The notes under the pieces are model-generated. The model worked only from the letters and a program-made list of their open reading frames with translations. It was not told the DNA's origin and made no database searches. This document shows, piece by piece, positions 9,917 to 22,010 of a DNA stretch of 64,000 bases (positions within the stretch are counted from its first letter, which is position 1; every line of letters begins with the position of its first letter). The stretch covers positions 27,844 through 91,843 of the forward strand of contig QXCR01000119.1 of assembly GCA_004380135.1 (NCBI GenBank), written 5' to 3'. This DNA is from Stemphylium vesicarium. Its lineage: Eukaryota; Ascomycota; Dothideomycetes; Pleosporales; Pleosporaceae. Both the position numbers and the translations under genes were made by a program.

Positions 9917-10669
9917 ATGCCGTACTGGCACGGAAACTACCTCGCTGGTACCGCACACGGCTTCCTACGGCCAAGATACAAGCAGTGGAAGTGTGACGCA
10001 TGGAAGTACAAGTACGTCATTTACCTCTTGGTAGAAACTTCGCTGACAGAAGGACTAGACTCGCCCGAAGATAAGCTCTCTGAATCGATCATCATCGATG
10101 ACAATGGAGGCGAACCCATCGTCATCGACACTTCTGATGAGGAAGTGGCCGATGACAAACCCCGTCCAAACCCTCGACGCCGAGCGCAGCGAAAACAGGT
10201 ACCAGCACAGTCACCAGAGATGGTCAATTGGACATCCAAAGAGTATGAGACAAGAACCGCAGCCAGTCTTAGCGCAGCGTGGAAGGAGGTGTGGAAGCAG
10301 TGGGGTCAGATCCATACGAATGCGGGTCGACAGCTTGCCCAAATCTTGGATCTGCTTCACGAGATCATGTCCAATGTGTGGGGATACGAGCTATGGAACG
10401 AAAAATCTCGGAAGCATGACGGCCGCAGAGTCTATCGTGCCTGGGTAAGGTATGGAATGGAGAAGAGGTTGAGGGATCGGCCCAGGCCGGAGAGAGACGG
10501 AAAATTTATGCGCAAACTCGGAAAGGCTTTGAAGCAGTTACGAGAAGCAGAAGAAGAGCTGCGGAGTATTGCGGTCACTATGGATGATGGGGACAGTGAG
10601 GATTGTGAATATGTGCCGACGCAGTCACGCCGTCAAGGGCTTTCGCATAGTCGCAAGTCACCTGGCTAG
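9917..10669 (+). CDS. Hypothetical protein, 250 aa, acidic then basic
   Basis: Open frame with an acidic stretch containing the SUMO-interaction-like I-I-I-D-D and I-V-I-D-T-S-D-E-E, then a helical, W- and R/K-rich region (W-K-E-V-W-K-Q-W-G…) and a charged coiled-coil-like C-terminus ending E-D-C-E-Y-V-P-T. No known domain recognised. The first 40 residues may be wrong: a GTACGT donor and a GCTGACAG acceptor around 10014-10051 could mark an intron or a different upstream exon. The composition suggests a nuclear protein. Confidence 0.5.
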   Translation: MPYWHGNYLAGTAHGFLRPRYKQWKCDAWKYKYVIYLLVETSLTEGLDSPEDKLSESIIIDDNGGEPIVIDTSDEEVADDKPRPNPRRRAQRKQVPAQSPEMVNWTSKEYETRTAASLSAAWKEVWKQWGQIHTNAGRQLAQILDLLHEIMSNVWGYELWNEKSRKHDGRRVYRAWVRYGMEKRLRDRPRPERDGKFMRKLGKALKQLREAEEELRSIAVTMDDGDSEDCEYVPTQSRRQGLSHSRKSPG

Positions 10670-11169
10670 TCTATGAATAGCGTTTCATTGGCATGGCGCA
10701 TGCAGTGCATGCGGTATGAATAACGGTAGCATTGAATTACTATTCGCAGCAAGGCAGTTCTAACATGATCGTGTTCAACACATTCGTGAAGGTCTTGACA
10801 ACGATAGCGCTGTGACATGTCCTTCCGACCTAAACACTGCCTTAGACGTGAACCAGAAGCGGAGACAACTACAGCGGAGGCCAATACTAGTCCGTCAGTG
10901 CCAAAGCGCGAAGAAAAACGTGGCCGGAAGCGCAAGAGTACTGCGCTGGAAGCAGAGGCAGGTTCATAAGTGCTCTTTGAACTAGAAGTCTGTGCAAGCA
11001 GTTCTTGAAATAGACGTCTAAGGTTGTCGCGGTGACATTTGGGCCTCGTCCAAAGTATGCCCATCCGAAATGGTTCGATCTCGAGTGGGCCTATCTGGCG
11101 TAGAACCCGAGAGAGTGGGTCAGTTCTGAGTGGTTTCTATCAAGTAGACTACTTGAAGTGGTTCTAATC
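10670..11169. other. Interval without a recognised gene
   Basis: No coding or repeat signature identified. It ends at the short LTR-like repeat at 11170. Confidence 0.3.
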
Positions 11170-11264
11170 TGTCAGCCACCGTGTGGGCCTTAGGGTACAT
11201 GACCCAGGTTCCATCCCATCTTCTCTCACTCACAGGCTAGTACGTACAGGGCCTAGCGCCCACA
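11170..11264 (-). repeat. 95-bp LTR-like repeat (TG…CA), inverted copy at 53592
   Basis: The reverse complement begins TGTGGGCGCTAGG and ends GGTGGCTGACA. The copy at 53592-53686 has the same length and the same TG…CA boundaries, and similarity stops at both ends. No 5-bp duplication is visible here. Confidence 0.6.
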
Positions 11265-11409
11265 ACGCTAGCCTGCAGAGATATAGGTCTCAGTTCCCGT
11301 AGTACAATATATAACACGATTCTCCACATGTTCTATTCCCAGTGCTACTAACAGTGAGGAACACTTCGACTGCTCGACCAACACAGCGCCCGAGACCACC
11401 ACCTTCAAG

Positions 11410-12415
11410 ATGGGTGCCAATATGACCAAAGAAGACGGACTTAGTGCTGCATCAATCCAGAGGATGTACGCAGCTCGAGCTGTCGCGGCAAAGGTAGCGG
11501 GCGAGCACAAATTCAGAATGCCAAGTCCAAAGAGCGACCACCCACTGCGCCCAGCATCCCGCCACATAGATGAGAAGGACTCAAAGGACGAAGAAGAACC
11601 CACTGTAGAAGCGGACGAGAGGGCAACAAGCGATAGCTCTTCCACGTCGCCCAACGCCCCGCCAGAGACCGAACGCCCTACGAGACCCAACACCTCTCTG
11701 GCAAGCGGAGCCGCTGCAGAAGCCATCCGAAACGCCGCAGGTGCCCCTAACACCAACAAAATCGCCGTCGCAGGCGTCCATCTCGCAAAAGCCATCCATG
11801 CCTTCGGTCAAAACGCTAGTCGCGCATTCGACAAAGCCATCGAAGCTCTGCGCCAGATCGGTATCATCGACGTCTCGAAGGCAGCCGCCAAATGGATGAA
11901 AGAGCATCCTTGGGAGACTGCCGCGATTCTCGTTCCGCTCATCTTCCTCGCCTGCACTCCGGCATTCCTGAGCATCGCCGGTTTCACGGCTGGCGGTATT
12001 GCTGCTGGTATATAGATCTAATCAAAGGATTAGGGCTATAAGCGCTAACAAGTGAGCAGGAAGCATTGCAGCAGGCGTCCATGCAGGCATCGGAAGTGTT
12101 GCAGCCGGTTCGACATTCGCAATCCTCACGAGCGCTGCGATGGGCGGGTATGGTGTGCCGATCGTATTCGGCGGCGTTTGGGCTATAAGCACTGCGGTTG
12201 TGGGCGGAATCGCGGCTTGGAAGAGATGCCGAGGTGGTGGTGTTAGCGGTGGCAGAGCTCTTATCGGGGGACACAATGACGATGGCGGAGATGGTGGTGG
12301 CAGCGATCGCAACGATGACGGAGTCGCAGTCAAGAACGGCAACCCGAGTGGAGGTGGCGGTGATTGCGGCGAGACTGTTGCTGTTACAAGCACGCAGCAG
12401 TCAAGACGGTATTGA
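11410..12415 (+). CDS. IFI6/IFI27 (ISG12)-like membrane protein
   Basis: CDS is join(11410..12007,12060..12415), 317 aa; the 52-nt intron has donor GTATAT, branch GCTAAC and acceptor GCAG. Residues 1-150 are polar and charged. From about 170 come hydrophobic glycine/alanine-rich helices: A-A-I-L-V-P-L-I-F-L-A-C, then G-F-T-A-G-G-I-A-A-G-S-I-A-A-G, the signature of the Ifi-6-16 family, then a third segment ending A-A-W-K-R. The tail is glycine/aspartate-rich and hydrophilic. Animal members are small mitochondrial or ER membrane proteins linked to apoptosis; fungal members are known as sequences but not well characterised. A second ATG at 11422 could also be used. No operon-like partner is nearby. 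Confidence 0.8.
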
Positions 12416-12466
12416 TCAAATAGGACTAAGGAGGGTTCCATGAGACAAGTATGTAAACGACTTAGG

Positions 12467-12811
12467 CTACGGTAGAAAAATGTGGGCAAAGCCCGTAAGC
12501 GGAACACCCCAACTCGTCACCTCCTCCATGTCCATATACAGACCATGGGTAGTAGAGAGGCGCTTCTTGTCCTGGCTGTAGAGGGGCTTGAGCTTCTCTA
12601 AAATGTGCGTGATGTCACCAACTTTTCTCTGCACGCGCTCAATATCGTCCTTCGCGTCCTTCACGGCTGTGTAATACTGATAGCAGGCCGCGGTGATCTT
12701 GGCGGATATGTCGATTACAGCGATGAAGCTTGCGGCGCCTGAAAGGCCGTCTATGGTGCGATGCGTGCGACAAGGACGTAGTATATTGCGGTGTATATAT
12801 ACAGTTGTCAA
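12467..12811 (-). pseudogene. NLR N-terminal helical domain stub
   Basis: The product contains D-G-L-S-G-A-A-S-F-I-A-V-I-D-I-S-A-K-I and D-A-K-D-D-I-E-R-V-Q-R-K-V, the hallmark of the helical N-terminal domain (SesA/Helo-like class) of fungal STAND receptors. It ends after about 114 residues with no NACHT or NB-ARC domain following on the minus strand. The first codons look like intron or promoter sequence. Probably a truncated relic of an NLR gene. Confidence 0.7.
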
Positions 12812-12942
12812 AGGTTGGGACTTAGTATTAGGAAGAGCGTGGGCATAGCATCTGAGTTTCCATTTATTTGCAGCGGCTACGGGTGGTAAGTTGCTTAGGT
12901 TGCTCGAGGGGCTGTCACTGCGGAGCTACGTGAACAAAAGCG

Positions 12943-13485
12943 TTACAACTTATAGGAAGATGTCAGAATATCAACTATATAAGCCTTCATGCTACAACTG
13001 CAAGAAGGTCGGCCTTTTTGTAGTTTGACAGAAGAGCCTATAGCATGGCTTCTTGCCCCTGCACCGCAGAAACCGGAAGTGGGCCTTACCTGCGGAGCGA
13101 ATATCCACATGGCTCGGGCATCCTCCATGTCCCGCATCCTGCATATGATCTTGGCATTGAATGCTTCTTCCATGTCAATGAGGTCCATATAAACCTTCTC
13201 AAACGGGTAGGTTCCTCTCCACGTCGAAATTCTTGAGATTTGTTGATGAGCTTGCGCAAGCTCGCATGTTTGGCAGAGATCTGCGCTTCGCTCAAGACTG
13301 TGTGTGCTGAGCGTTACACCCTGTACTGCTATGGGCAAGTGCTCAAGAGCTCCTTTACGAATGTGTCCTAGTCTTGAGTGCCATACGTCCATTGAGGCTT
13401 TAGAAGTCTTTGGATGTTGGGACGTCTTCTTTGTGGTAGAAGCATGCGCTGATTTGTATGATGGTCTTGAGCTTAGAGGAGTCTA
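12943..13485 (-). pseudogene. Copia polyprotein fragment: GAG-pre-integrase / integrase zinc-binding
   Basis: The minus-strand frame contains M-D-V-W-H-S-R-L-G-H-I and later C-Q-T-C-E-L-A-Q-A, the HHCC zinc-binding module before a Copia integrase core, followed by L-I-D-M-E-E-A-F. The frame is open back to about 13485, where it abuts an opposite-strand Copia fragment. Only this module survives. Confidence 0.8.
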
Positions 13486-15248
13486 CCTCATGAAGCTGTT
13501 CAAGGGACCGATAATGTGGCAGTCCTCGAAACAGAAGACTGTAACCACGTCAACAACTGAAGCTGAGCTAATCTCGCTGTCACACACAGCGAAGGAGACA
13601 ATAGGTCTGTACCGTCTGTTCAAGCAGATACAGTTCGATCCCGAGCACCATAGTTGTCAACAATCAAGCCAATCCAAGCTGAGGCGTCAGATTGGATTGC
13701 TCGTTTTTTGAGGGCGTCAGCTTAGATTGTTAGGACTAACAAGCTGAGATTGTGAGCTTGGATTGAGGCTTGATTGATCGGCTTGATAGCCTGTACTAGC
13801 GCTAGCCTTAGTGTTGAGTCTCGTATTCCTAAGTCGTCAGCCTGCACAAAAGCTCCGTATTGTCGTCGTCTGCTGCCTCCACCTCTACTACCACGTCGTC
13901 GGCTCCAAGGCCAGCTCCTTCCTACTGTCGTACGCACTGTATCGCCGCTAGAAGTTGAGGTCCTAGACGTCGTCGTCGCGGCTCTAAGAGGTCGCCCAGC
14001 TCACTAAACAGGCGCTCACACTTACAGCTTGGCGCTAGGATAGAGAGTACGTTAAGCACATGCCTACTGAGGCTAGGGTAGCAATCGCGCATGCTCACCC
14101 AGTATTTGATAGTGTTATCTGCGTGTTCTGTACCTCTCTCGGCTGCTGGCTCGCTGCGCTTCCACCTCTGAAACTCGTCCTCGTCGGCGGTGAGGCTGCT
14201 GGCAGTACTAGGGTTGAGTATACTATCGATCGCGTCGTCTATATCGCTTAGGATCATTGCCGACGGCCTTACCGCGCGCGGTGAGGTGTTGTACTGCGCC
14301 CAGAGCGCCTGGAAGCTGGCGTTACCCTCTCGCTGCCCTCGGTAGGCGCGACGATAGCGTCTTTAGACCGCGACGCGCGTATTTGCGACTCAAAAGTTGA
14401 AGCCTGGGACGTCTCTACGAGAGCTCTGCGAGGCGACGGACGCGACGGCGAGGGCGATAGCCGCCTATTAACTAGTATAGGATAGCTGACAGTGCCGCAG
14501 GCGGTGGAGGATTTAACGCGTTTCTTTGGGCGAGTAAGGTTATTAGAGGCGCGTTTTGTAGGAGGCATGGCGGTGGCAATACGATAAGGGCGACGGGAAC
14601 AAAAGAATGACGCGATAGTGGGTTGTTTAGGGGGCTAGTGGAGGGAGTATAGTGTTGCAGAAGTTAGGCTAATTACGTACTAGTACTGCGACTACTACAA
14701 CACCAAAAACCTATCGTGAGATCGCTCTTGCTGCAAAACAAGCAGCCTCACGCGACAATCAAGCCCATCAAGCCGAACAATCAAGCTGACCCTCCTCAGC
14801 TTGGATTGCTAAAAAATTATTATAGTCGAGCTTGACTTGATGGGATTGATAGTTATCAAGCTATCAATCAAGCGCTTGCAAGCCGCTTGATTGTTAACAA
14901 GTCTGCCGAGCACCAACTTCGCATACTCTGTGATAACCAGCAGACCACAGGACTGATCCAGAAGGACAGACCTCAAGCGTCGTCAAAACTGAAACACGTC
15001 GACATCCACAGCCTATGGCTGAGGCAGGTCTACCGAGACGGCTCAATCGCAATTCAATGGGTCCCAACGACTGAAATGCCTTCGAATGGCTTCACCAAAC
15101 CGCTCTCAGCAGAAAAACATTCTCAATTCGTACGTCACCTGGGCCTGGTTGATATCTCATCGCAGATTGATCCACAACACCAGAGTGAGGAAGCGAACTC
15201 TGATGACGGTCAGACCTCATCTGAGACAGGATGAGATCTGAAGGGGTG
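13486..15248 (+). pseudogene. Copia RNase H fragment split by a hAT insertion
   Basis: Plus-strand frame 13486-13648 encodes the start of the Ty1/Copia RNase H (G-P-I-M-W-Q-S-S-K-Q-K-T-V then T-E-A-E-L-I-S-L). It is interrupted at 13649 and resumes in frame at 14906 (L-R-I-L-C-D-N-Q-Q-T, then K-L-K-H-V-D-I and M-P-S-N-G-F-T-K-P-L) to a TGA at about 15234. It is followed by a purine tract and the 3' LTR at 15249. No RT or integrase core remains. Confidence 0.88.
13649..14905 (-). mobile_element. Internally deleted hAT element, 1257 bp, TSD CCGAGCAC
   Basis: Termini CATAGTTGTCAACAATCAAG and (reverse) CAGACTTGTTAACAATCAAG match at most positions. The 8-bp CCGAGCAC stands on both sides (13641-13648 and 14906-14913). 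On the minus strand, 14568-14269 encodes a hAT N-terminal tail (M-P-P-T-K-R-A…) and 14257-13922 the C-terminal dimerisation region (C-K-C-E-R-L-F-S-E-L-G-D-L-L). The catalytic middle is deleted, so it is non-autonomous. Confidence 0.9.
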
Positions 15249-15398
15249 TGTCGCAGGCCAAGCACTATCGGGAACCTTCTTACTAACAACGCCGTGCGAT
15301 GACCTTTATATAAGCTTAGCTACGAGGCTACAAACAAAGCAACATACACTCTCTTCTAAGCTATTCTGTCTACAATACCCGCACCCAACCGTACGACA
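15249..15398 (+). mobile_element. 3' LTR of the Copia element
   Basis: TGTCGCAGGCC…CCGTACGACA, 150 bp, directly after a GAAGGGG purine tract that ends the polyprotein region. It contains a TTTATATAAG TATA box. A solo copy is at 31768-31914 and a reversed partial copy at 44178-44260. Confidence 0.85.
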
Positions 15399-15742
15399 TC
15401 AAACTGTCTGTTTGATGTGATGGGGTGAAGCCGCAATAGCTAGCGACTGTGTGTAAAGATCTCACCTGCTCATGTCTACGCCTGCGGCATGCCTACCTGC
15501 AGGAAACGCCAAGTGTCTATTTCTGTTTGCTGAGCGCACAGGGCTCTCACGGCTTGTCTTCACTCTCACCGGACGAGTGGAGCAAGCGCGGCCTCGCCTT
15601 TTCTCTACGCGCGCGCTGAAAAGTTTATTCTCTCCACCCACAACCGCAACCGCACGTTTTTCTCACGCGTTTTAATACGCGCGTCGCGATCAATCGAGAC
15701 AAGTGAGCAAGAAGGCGTTTCGACTGAGCGAGACTTTACGAC

Positions 15743-18700
15743 ATGGCGGCCCGCGGACGCGGGCGTGGAGGGCGAGGACGAGGCTGGAGAGGAGGACGTG
15801 GTGATGGGCCAGGACGCGGCGGCGGAGGAGCGAATGGAGGCGGCAATGTCTGTTATGAGTTCCGGAATTCTGGGGCTTGTAAGAAGACGAACTGTCCCTA
15901 CACACACGAACAAGATGGTCAACGCAAGAGGGTCGCTGAGTCAGAGGAACAGCAACAAGCTCGCGGTAACTACAACGACTTCAAGAAGTACCTTAGTACC
16001 TCTTACGCGCCCTCGGATACACACGTCATGAGACAGGTCTGGGAGCGTGCATCGGCTATCTTGAACGAAGGCGACCGCGACTGGATTCAGCAGCTTCCCA
16101 AGGATCTCGCCGAAAATGAAGGAAACTACCACGGTCTGGCCCACATCAAAGCCATTGTCTTGAGGAAGGCAAAATCTTACGACCATGACGACTACATCGA
16201 AACCGCAAAAGCGTTCCTCGATGTCATCACGGAGAGCTCTCTACTGGACTGCCTGGCAGTGGACACGTACGTTGACGCCATCTACATCTTCATCAGCGGC
16301 TCCAAAGGAAAGCGCGCATATCCTTTCCTTCAACACCTCTGCGAGACCTTGGTTGCCGCTCAGACAGATGACTCTTCCTCCGTCAGCCAAAAGATCTTGG
16401 AACAGGCGCTTGTCAAGCTGTCCATTGTGCTTTACGAGCTTCTCAAGCGCGACCGTCATGCGAGACTTAACGAGCTTCTCGAACCTCTGGTCGAGACATT
16501 GACGAATGCTGCTGAAATCATTCCCACAGAAATACCATCCCCTGCAGCAACTCTAGTCAACAAGTTCCTGGGAGACATCCACCAGATGGTAGCGCGCGCT
16601 AAGGGTCTGGTACAAGAGGAGGAAGATTTTGATGATGACCAACCGACGAACTTGCCACGCGTAGCATCCTCGTATGCTCGAGACCTGGTGATACCGAACG
16701 ATCGTCACGACAACGACAAGAAAGACATCACCAATATCGTCATCTTCCCCACCCGAGATGAGATCATGAGCGATGCGAAAGAATTCCTGCCCTCAACGGA
16801 CCCGAATCAACCACACTTCATCAAGAATCAGGTTGAGCGACACATCGATACTCAATTTCGTCTCTTGCGGCACGACATCTTTGGAGAGCAGAAGAGCGCT
16901 CTGGCAAGATACATGCATGCTGCTACCGAGGATCCTACCATGCTCAGCAACACTCGGGTCAGTCTCGGAGACATGCGTGTATACAACTACTCGAACGCTC
17001 ATGTTTCTTACCTCCCCTTTGACAAGCGCCGAGGATTGGAGGCACTCGTATCTTTCCCACATCCATCTGCTGTCCGCAAAAAGATGGATGCCGCCAAACA
17101 AGCATGGTGGGAGGAGTCCAAGAGGTTGGAAGAAGGATCTCTGCTCTCCTTCATCTGGATCCAAGATTCCATCGTCGAACACCTGTTTCTGACTGTGAGC
17201 AACAAAAAGACGCGACCAGACAAAGAAGGTGGCGGCTTAACAGGTCATGGCGCATTGGCAACGATCACAACCAGACTCGCGACTCAAGACAGTGGCACTC
17301 TTCGCAAACTTGTGAATTTGAGTCTCAATGCCACTCAGGGCGTGCTCCTCGAATATCCCAACATCATCCCAGCAACTTTCATGCCTATCTTGGAGAATCT
17401 GCAAGACATGCAGCGTCTAAGTCGACTTCCATTCCGCCAGTGGGTGGTACCGGACCCGCATAACGACGCAACAAATCGCAAAATCTATCACGATGTCCCA
17501 CCCCCGCTTTATGCGAGGTCTTCTGGCTTCAAGTACCCGCTGGGTCCTATCCTCAATGACGGGGCCGATGCTATCAATGTCGACCCTTCATCATTGTGTG
17601 ATGATGCTGAGCTCATCGATGATATTGCGACTAGGACAGGGCTGGATGCAGGCCAGTGCAAAGCTCTTATCGCAGCACTGAACCGTGAATTCGCGTTCAT
17701 TCAAGGCCCACCTGGAACAGGTAAATCTTTTGTTGGTCTGCAGATCATGCGAATCCTACTGGGCATCAAGGATAAGGCAGACTTAGGACCCATTGTCGTC
17801 GTGTAAGTTAACAATACTTTTCTTAGAGATGGAACCATCTGCTAACACAACAATTTAAAGATGCTACACGAATCACGCTCTCGATCAGTTCCTAGAACAT
17901 CTCATCAAGATCGGTCTGACCAAGGTGATACGCGTAGGCGGTCAGAGCCATTCCGAGATGTTAGAGGGCTATAACCTTCGCGATATCTCCAAGGAAGAGA
18001 CGAAGACGAGAACGGAGTCGTATGAGACTGCGATGGCGTACAGAGACTTGGAAGAATGTGAGAAGGAGGCGACGAAGCTGCTTGGTCGGCTACACGCCAT
18101 CTACCGGAAAGGAGAGTGGAGCAGTCTCGATCGACACTTGTCCCAGAAGTATCGGAAGATCCACGACCAGTTCCAGGAAGTCGACAGCGAGGGATTCAGA
18201 TCTGTCGGTCCGCACCCTTTCGAGAGATGGAAGTTCGGAAGCAAAGCCGACAAAAAGCAAGCCGCGACTGCCAACACGATGAACCTAGCAAACATCATTA
18301 AGAAGGCAAACACGAATGTCAACTCACTGAACTACCCTGAGAAGTGCGCTTTGATGAAGAAGTGGATCGACGAGGTCTGCTTCGACAGAATCGCTAGCTT
18401 TTCTGCTGTGGTTGACAAAGCCACCGGGACTCAACAACGAAAGAGCAACATACATGACGAGTCTGACCGAAGGATCTTGCAAGGTGCAGAAGTTATTGGC
18501 GTCACAACCTCTGGATTAGCCAAGCGGATCTCGCTTCTCAAACATGTCAGGTGCAAGGTCATCATCTGCGAAGAAGCTGGTGAGGTTATGGAGCCTCACA
18601 TGATCTCGGCGATGCTGCCGACCATCGAGCATTGCATTCAAATCGGCGACCATGAACAGCTGCGTCCTACAATCAATAACTTCAAAGAACTGTCGCTGGA

Positions 18701-21700
18701 AAGCACCCGAGGGATGCTTTACAAGCTGGACAGAAGCCAGTTCGAGCGCCTTTCGATTGGAGAAAAGGGTCGACCTTCCATGCCTGTGGCACAACTGGAG
18801 GTACAGCGCCGTATGCGCCCAGAGGTTTCCACCCTCATCCGCGAAACCATCTACCCGAGGCTTTCGGACCATACCTCTACGTTGAATCTGCCTGATGTCA
18901 TGGGTATGCGCAAGAATGTGTTCTGGCTCGACCATCGGTATCTCGAGAACGATAGAGAGAGCGATATTCATCACAGCAAGTCAGCTTCTAATCCCTGGGA
19001 GGTTGATCTAGTGCACGCGATGGTCCGACATGTCGTTCGTCAAGGTGTCTACCGCAGCAGCGACATCGCAGTCTTGACGCCGTACACTGGGCAGTTGCAG
19101 AAGCTACGCTCAGCCATGCGTGGTGACTTTGAGATCGTGTTGAGCGACCGCGACCAGGAAGCACTCGAAAATGACGGTTTCACTGTCAACGACGACTCTC
19201 CTACGACATCCCAAGGACCCGCCCAGCAGGACCACCGAAGGAAATCTCTACAGAAGAAGCAGCTCAGCGACTTGCTGAGGATAGCGACTGTGGACAATTT
19301 CCAAGGCGAAGAAGCCAAGATAATTATCGTGTCGCTCGTGCGCAGCAACGACAAAAAGAAAGTTGGATTTCTCAAGACCACGAACCGCGTCAACGTTCTT
19401 CTCAGTCGAGCTCAGCATGGCATGTACCTGATTGGAAACTCGGAAACTTACTCCAACGTAGCTATGTGGCAAAAGGTCATCGAAATGCTGCGAGCTGAGG
19501 ACTCGATTGGTGATGCAATCGAGCTTTGCTGCCCTCGTCATTCAGACAAGATTCTCCACGTCCGCGAGCCTGATGACTTCATGCGCCTCAGCCCCGAGGG
19601 TGGATGCATGCAGGCATGTGCCGAGCGACTTACGGAGTGCGGCCACCAGTGCCAGGCGAGATGTCATTCCGAAGCGATGCATGCGGTTTTCAGATGCGAG
19701 AAGCCTTGCCAGCGGCGGTACGTGTCTTGCGATCACCCATGCCAGAAACCGACTTGCGGTGAAGATTGCGGCAAGTGCATGGTTCCCACCGACCACGTTG
19801 CGCTTCCTTGCGGTCACGTCAAGAACAACGTGGCCTGCCACAGGACACTAGACCTTAAGAGCATTCATTGCGATGTTGTTGTGCCGAAAGAAGTCCCACG
19901 CTGTAAGCACACCGTCGACATCAAATGCTCCGTCGATGTCGCCAAGGAGAACTTCAAATGCCCATCGCCTTGCGCCACGATCTTGTCCTGCGGCCATCGA
20001 TGTCCAGGAAATTGCGGACGCTGCAACTACACGGATGAAGTTGGTAAGGCAATCGTCAAGCATCGAGAGTGCACTGTCACATGCGGTCGGAAATACAGCA
20101 CCTGCAATCACAACTGCCCTCGGAAGTGTCATAGTGGAACAGACTGTGGGCCTTGCCGGAGACCTTGCGAGGTGAGTCCGTCTCTCAATCCACCCTTTCA
20201 CCCGCTAATCGTTCTGTTAGGTACGCTGCAAGCATTCTGGCTGCGCCCTCCAGTGCCATGAGCCATGCGCGCCTTGCGTTGAGAAATGCACCTGGTCTTG
20301 CGAGCATCAAGCTAGCTGCAAGATGCCTTGCGCTGCTCCGTGCGATCGGCTTCCGTGCGATAAGCGATGCACGAAGCTCCTGCCATGCGGTCATCAGTGC
20401 CCGAGTATTTGCGGTGAAGATTGTCCCGTTGATTACTGCCAGAAATGCGGCATGAAGTCAGAGCACTCACCGGACATCATCTTGGGTACCCTGTACCGCG
20501 ACATTGACATCAACGAATCGCCCATCGTCGTTCTCGGCTGTGGTCACTTCTGGACCATCGAGACGCTTGATGGCCATGTCGGTCTGAAAGACGTCTACGA
20601 GATGGACCCTCGTACTGGAGGGTTCATTTCCTTGATCGACAATCGCGAGCTGCAGGCAGTCGTCCCCAAGTGTCCTGGAGGCTGCGGTGTTCCGATCCAA
20701 CAACATGTCACTCAGCGCTACAACCGACTCATCAACAGGGCTGTAATCGCCGAGCAGTCCAGGAGATTCATTGCCACCGGAATGCAAGAGATGCAAGAGC
20801 TCGAAGGAAAAATCGATGAGCTTCGAGATGATCTAGATGGTTCACGCAAGAAGCTCACAGCATCTCTCAATGCCAAAGCTCAGCTCCGGGGTATGATCCA
20901 GCATCTGAGCGACCATACCGTGCAGAACCTGGAGAACACTATTCGTGATCGCTGCACGGAGTCTGCCAACCTGGTGAACACGATTAAGGCTTTCCAAAAG
21001 CTGTCGAGCGCTCAACACCAACCTGGAAACAAGCTGCACGATGCTATCAAGCATTCCGCAAACCAGACAGCTTCTTTGGACACCGTGATGGCCAATCTAA
21101 GTCTCGATGCACCGCCAGCAACTCCGAAACCTCACCTGGATCTGCGCATCAGTCTCGGTGGTCGCCTGCTTGAGCTCAAAGTCGTGTGTCTGACCCTGGA
21201 GTACAAGTTTGGCCTTACTCGAATCACGCAGGAAAAACTCCCCGCGTCTTCTCCTCAGGTGAAGATCTCCGGCGGCCCACTCGCCTACCAAGTATTTCAA
21301 GCAATGAGTCTCTGCAGGAAATTGATCACGGACTGCATCAACGGAAATCTCCCCAAGCTGGCCGTCGAGACGATCCTCTACTACGCGCGCATCGCCCAAG
21401 TCTTCGGCAGCTCCGGCATCGCCCAAGACGGAGACCGCACCAAAGCCCTCGAGTACCGCGACACGGCGAAGATGTTCCTCGACGAAGCTAAGGAGCTGTG
21501 CAACGATGACTTCCGCGACCGCGACACTCTTCTCCGGGCTGTTGATAATTATAGGAAGTTGCTGGATAAGAAGTTCTACGAGGAGGTCTCGGCCGAAGAG
21601 CTCAAGGCCATCAAGCAAGCCATGGTCACTGGTCGCGGCGGTATCTCTACGCACTCGGGTCACTGGTACAATTGCGCAAACGGACATCCGGTAAGTTGAC

Positions 21701-21872
21701 TCACATTCTTTTCAGCAAGTCTAGATAACTAACAGATTCTAGTTCGCGATTGGCGAGTGCGGCATGCCCATGCAACAAGCTCGCTGTCCAGAGTGTGGTG
21801 CGCCTATCGGCGGACAGCACCATACAGCCGCCGCAGGCGTCACGCGTGCTCTTGATATCGAGATGGGATAAG
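15743..21872 (+). CDS. ZNFX1-like SF1 helicase with CCCH, NFX1-type and RZ-type zinc fingers
   Basis: CDS is join(15743..17802,17861..20171,20221..21690,21744..21872), 1989 aa; all three introns have GTAAGT/GTGAGT donors and YAG/AAG acceptors and keep frame. Order: RGG-rich N-terminus, CCCH finger C37-x8-C46-x4-C51-x3-H55, helicase with Walker A G-P-P-G-T-G-K-S (655-662), motif Ia C-Y-T-N-H-A-L-D-Q-F-L, motif II E-E-A-G-E-V-M-E-P, motif III G-D-H-E-Q-L-R-P, motif V D-N-F-Q-G-E-E-A, motif VI N-R-V-N-V-L-L-S-R-A. Then come NFX1-type C/H repeats, a coiled coil and a C-terminal RZ finger (N-G-H-P-F-A-I-G-E-C-G…C-P-E-C). Relatives act in small-RNA pathways (ZNFX-1 in worms, Hrr1 in fission yeast, SAD-3 in Neurospora); the role here is inferred. 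Appears intact. Confidence 0.95.
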
Positions 21873-22010
21873 GGGGGTTTGATGGGTGGTGACGTTGGCG
21901 AAAACGCGTCGTCGGAGCATCGTTGGTGGAATTGGAGCGAGGTTATGAAGTCGGAAAATTGGGGATGTTGATGTACATCTTAAGGCGAAACATCGTAAAA
22001 TTGGTTGTTA

